Shown here in pieces: positions 5,872-6,520 of a DNA stretch of 6,520 nt. The notes under the pieces were generated by a model. It saw only the letters and a list, made by a program, of their open reading frames with translations, did no database searches and was not told the DNA's origin. How positions within the stretch are numbered: the stretch's first letter is position 1; the number at the start of each line of letters is the position of its first letter. The position numbers and the translations under genes were made by a program. Source of the stretch: an uncultured Clostridia bacterium (GTDB taxonomy: Bacteria > Bacillota > Clostridia > Oscillospirales > Ruminococcaceae); the NCBI GenBank assembly GCA_937894185.1, contig CALCSA010000420.1:1-6520 (forward strand), written 5' to 3'.

Positions 5872-5880
5872 CCCTGTTAA
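5865..5880. repeat. Perfect inverted repeat TTAACA-N4-TGTTAA
   Basis: TTAACA (5865-5870) and TGTTAA (5875-5880) are exact reverse complements separated by TCCC. The left arm is shared with the Rex-like site at 5854-5871. This looks like a second, everted binding arrangement for the same or another dimeric regulator. Confidence 0.55.
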
Positions 5881-5952
5881 AAATAAAACCATCTTGAACG
5901 TGAAAGTTCGCGCTGTTTGGAACAACATCACCCGGTTTGGCTTGTCTCGGGG

Positions 5953-6495
5953 TTAACCCAGAACTTCCGCCTCCCCCTCAGCCAGATGGCTCCTAAGCCA
6001 GGCGACCACCGCCGGGTCGTTTAAGGGAACGTCCTCCAGGATTTCCCGCAGCGTCCGGGTATCCAGAGTAAAGGCGGCCTGATCCCGTCTGCGGGTGTAG
6101 ATAAAGTCCAGATGAGGGTTGGTGATCACCAGCAGCAGAACGGTCTCCTTTATATCCCCCAGAGGGACCATGTCGATGTGATGGGTGAAGAAGTTGGCCT
6201 CCACCCAAGTTCCCACCCCCTGCTGGGAGCGGATGGAAAAGCTGCCTCCGGTCATCTGGGCCGCCATCCTAAAAAAGGGGATGCCCAGCCCCACCTTGCG
6301 GGTGGTCCGGGTGGTGTAAAAGGGGTCCTGAACCTGAGCCACCTGCTGGGGGCTCATGCCCCTTCCGTTATCCTCGATTCGGATGGAAAGGGTGCGGGCT
6401 TGGGAATCTTCCTCCACAGTGATGCCGATGAGGGACGCCCCGGCCAAAATGCTGTTCTGAACCACGTCCATCACATTGAGGGAAAGCTCCCGCAT
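5953..6495 (-). CDS. Small GHKL-type ATPase of the hydrogenase operon (histidine-kinase-like ATPase domain protein)
   Basis: This 180-aa protein has a complete Bergerat-fold ATP site: an N-box with Asn14 in DVVQNSILAGA (10-20), a G1 box EDNGRGM (41-47), an F-box-like DPFYTTR (57-63), and a G2 glycine segment RKVGLGIPFF (66-75), followed by GGSFSIRSQQGVGTWVE (83-99). There is no phosphoacceptor-His dimerisation domain, sensor domain or membrane segment, so it is not a normal histidine kinase. The C-terminal 80 residues form a small domain I do not recognise. Similar ATPases recur, from memory, between the NuoE-like and HndB-like genes of clostridial hydrogenase operons, but their role is not established. 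A regulatory protein kinase (anti-sigma type) or an assembly ATPase are options. The start at 6495 has GGGAGG 8 nt upstream. It is separated from hndB by 202 bp. Confidence 0.85.
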   Translation of the reverse strand: MRELSLNVMDVVQNSILAGASLIGITVEEDSQARTLSIRIEDNGRGMSPQQVAQVQDPFYTTRTTRKVGLGIPFFRMAAQMTGGSFSIRSQQGVGTWVEANFFTHHIDMVPLGDIKETVLLLVITNPHLDFIYTRRRDQAAFTLDTRTLREILEDVPLNDPAVVAWLRSHLAEGEAEVLG

Positions 6496-6520
6496 ACGCC
6501 GCGCCTCCCTTTCCTTTGTT

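Larger units (their letters stand above)
5751..5952. other. 202-bp intergenic region inside the hydrogenase operon
   Basis: This gap separates the ATPase gene from hndB, while the downstream genes are only 15-19 nt apart. It contains the AT-rich operator cluster at 5845-5880, a short palindrome GGGTTAACCC (5950-5959) over the ATPase stop codon, and a 7-bp tandem duplication (TGATTGC, 5768-5781). No convincing gene or strong terminator was seen in it. Confidence 0.7.

Noticed and set aside
5888..5909. Possible weak terminator or attenuator (GAAC/GTTC stem followed on the minus strand by a T-rich tract)
   Set aside because: The stem is only 4 bp and the tract is interrupted, so it is not convincing as an intrinsic terminator.
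5771..5956. Small plus-strand frame in the gap between hndB and the ATPase gene
   Set aside because: It has no ribosome binding site, runs through the operator cluster, and opposes the operon direction. A minus-strand frame near 5927-5853 also lacks a ribosome binding site.
1..6520. CRISPR array, insertion sequence, tRNA, rRNA or phage attachment site
   Set aside because: No regularly spaced long repeats, transposase motifs, terminal inverted repeats, or tRNA/rRNA signatures were seen on either strand.

Overview
The window reads as chromosomal DNA of a strictly anaerobic, fermentative member of the Bacillota, probably class Clostridia. The reasons are strong purine-rich Shine-Dalgarno sites before most genes, Rho-independent terminators, sigma-A-type promoter hexamers, an acetate kinase and an NAD-linked [FeFe]-hydrogenase operon. 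The fairly GC-rich coding sequence would suit the gut Oscillospirales group. That placement is inference, not proof.

Left end (1-352): a divergent promoter region. Thirteen codons of a leftward gene, recognisable as the start of a TmcAL/YlbM-type tRNA(Met) cytidine acetate ligase, run off the window. Its promoter overlaps a rightward promoter for acetate kinase. The rightward transcript would carry a leader of about 250 nt with two hairpins and a 38-codon reading frame. That frame has a very strong ribosome binding site, and its stop codon overlaps the ackA start (ATGA).

Centre-left (353-1820): ackA, a strong terminator, then about 180 bp between two terminators. On the minus strand this stretch holds a possible 37-aa single-pass membrane protein with its own ribosome binding site.

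Right (1820-6495, all minus strand): the distal part of an hnd/hyd-type hydrogenase operon. In transcription order it has a small GHKL ATPase, a 202-bp gap with a Rex-like operator, a HndB-like thioredoxin-fold ferredoxin, a HndC/NuoF-like flavoprotein, and a HndD-like catalytic [FeFe]-hydrogenase with a complete F-cluster array and H-cluster motifs. The NuoE-like subunit (HndA) expected for such a complex is not in the window and may lie just beyond the right edge.

Together the genes form the ends of a mixed acid and hydrogen fermentation. The hydrogenase disposes of electrons from NADH, possibly together with ferredoxin, as H2. That allows carbon to flow to acetate, where acetate kinase makes ATP. 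A redox-sensing operator in the hydrogenase operon would fit this logic. No mobile element, CRISPR array, rRNA or tRNA gene was seen.
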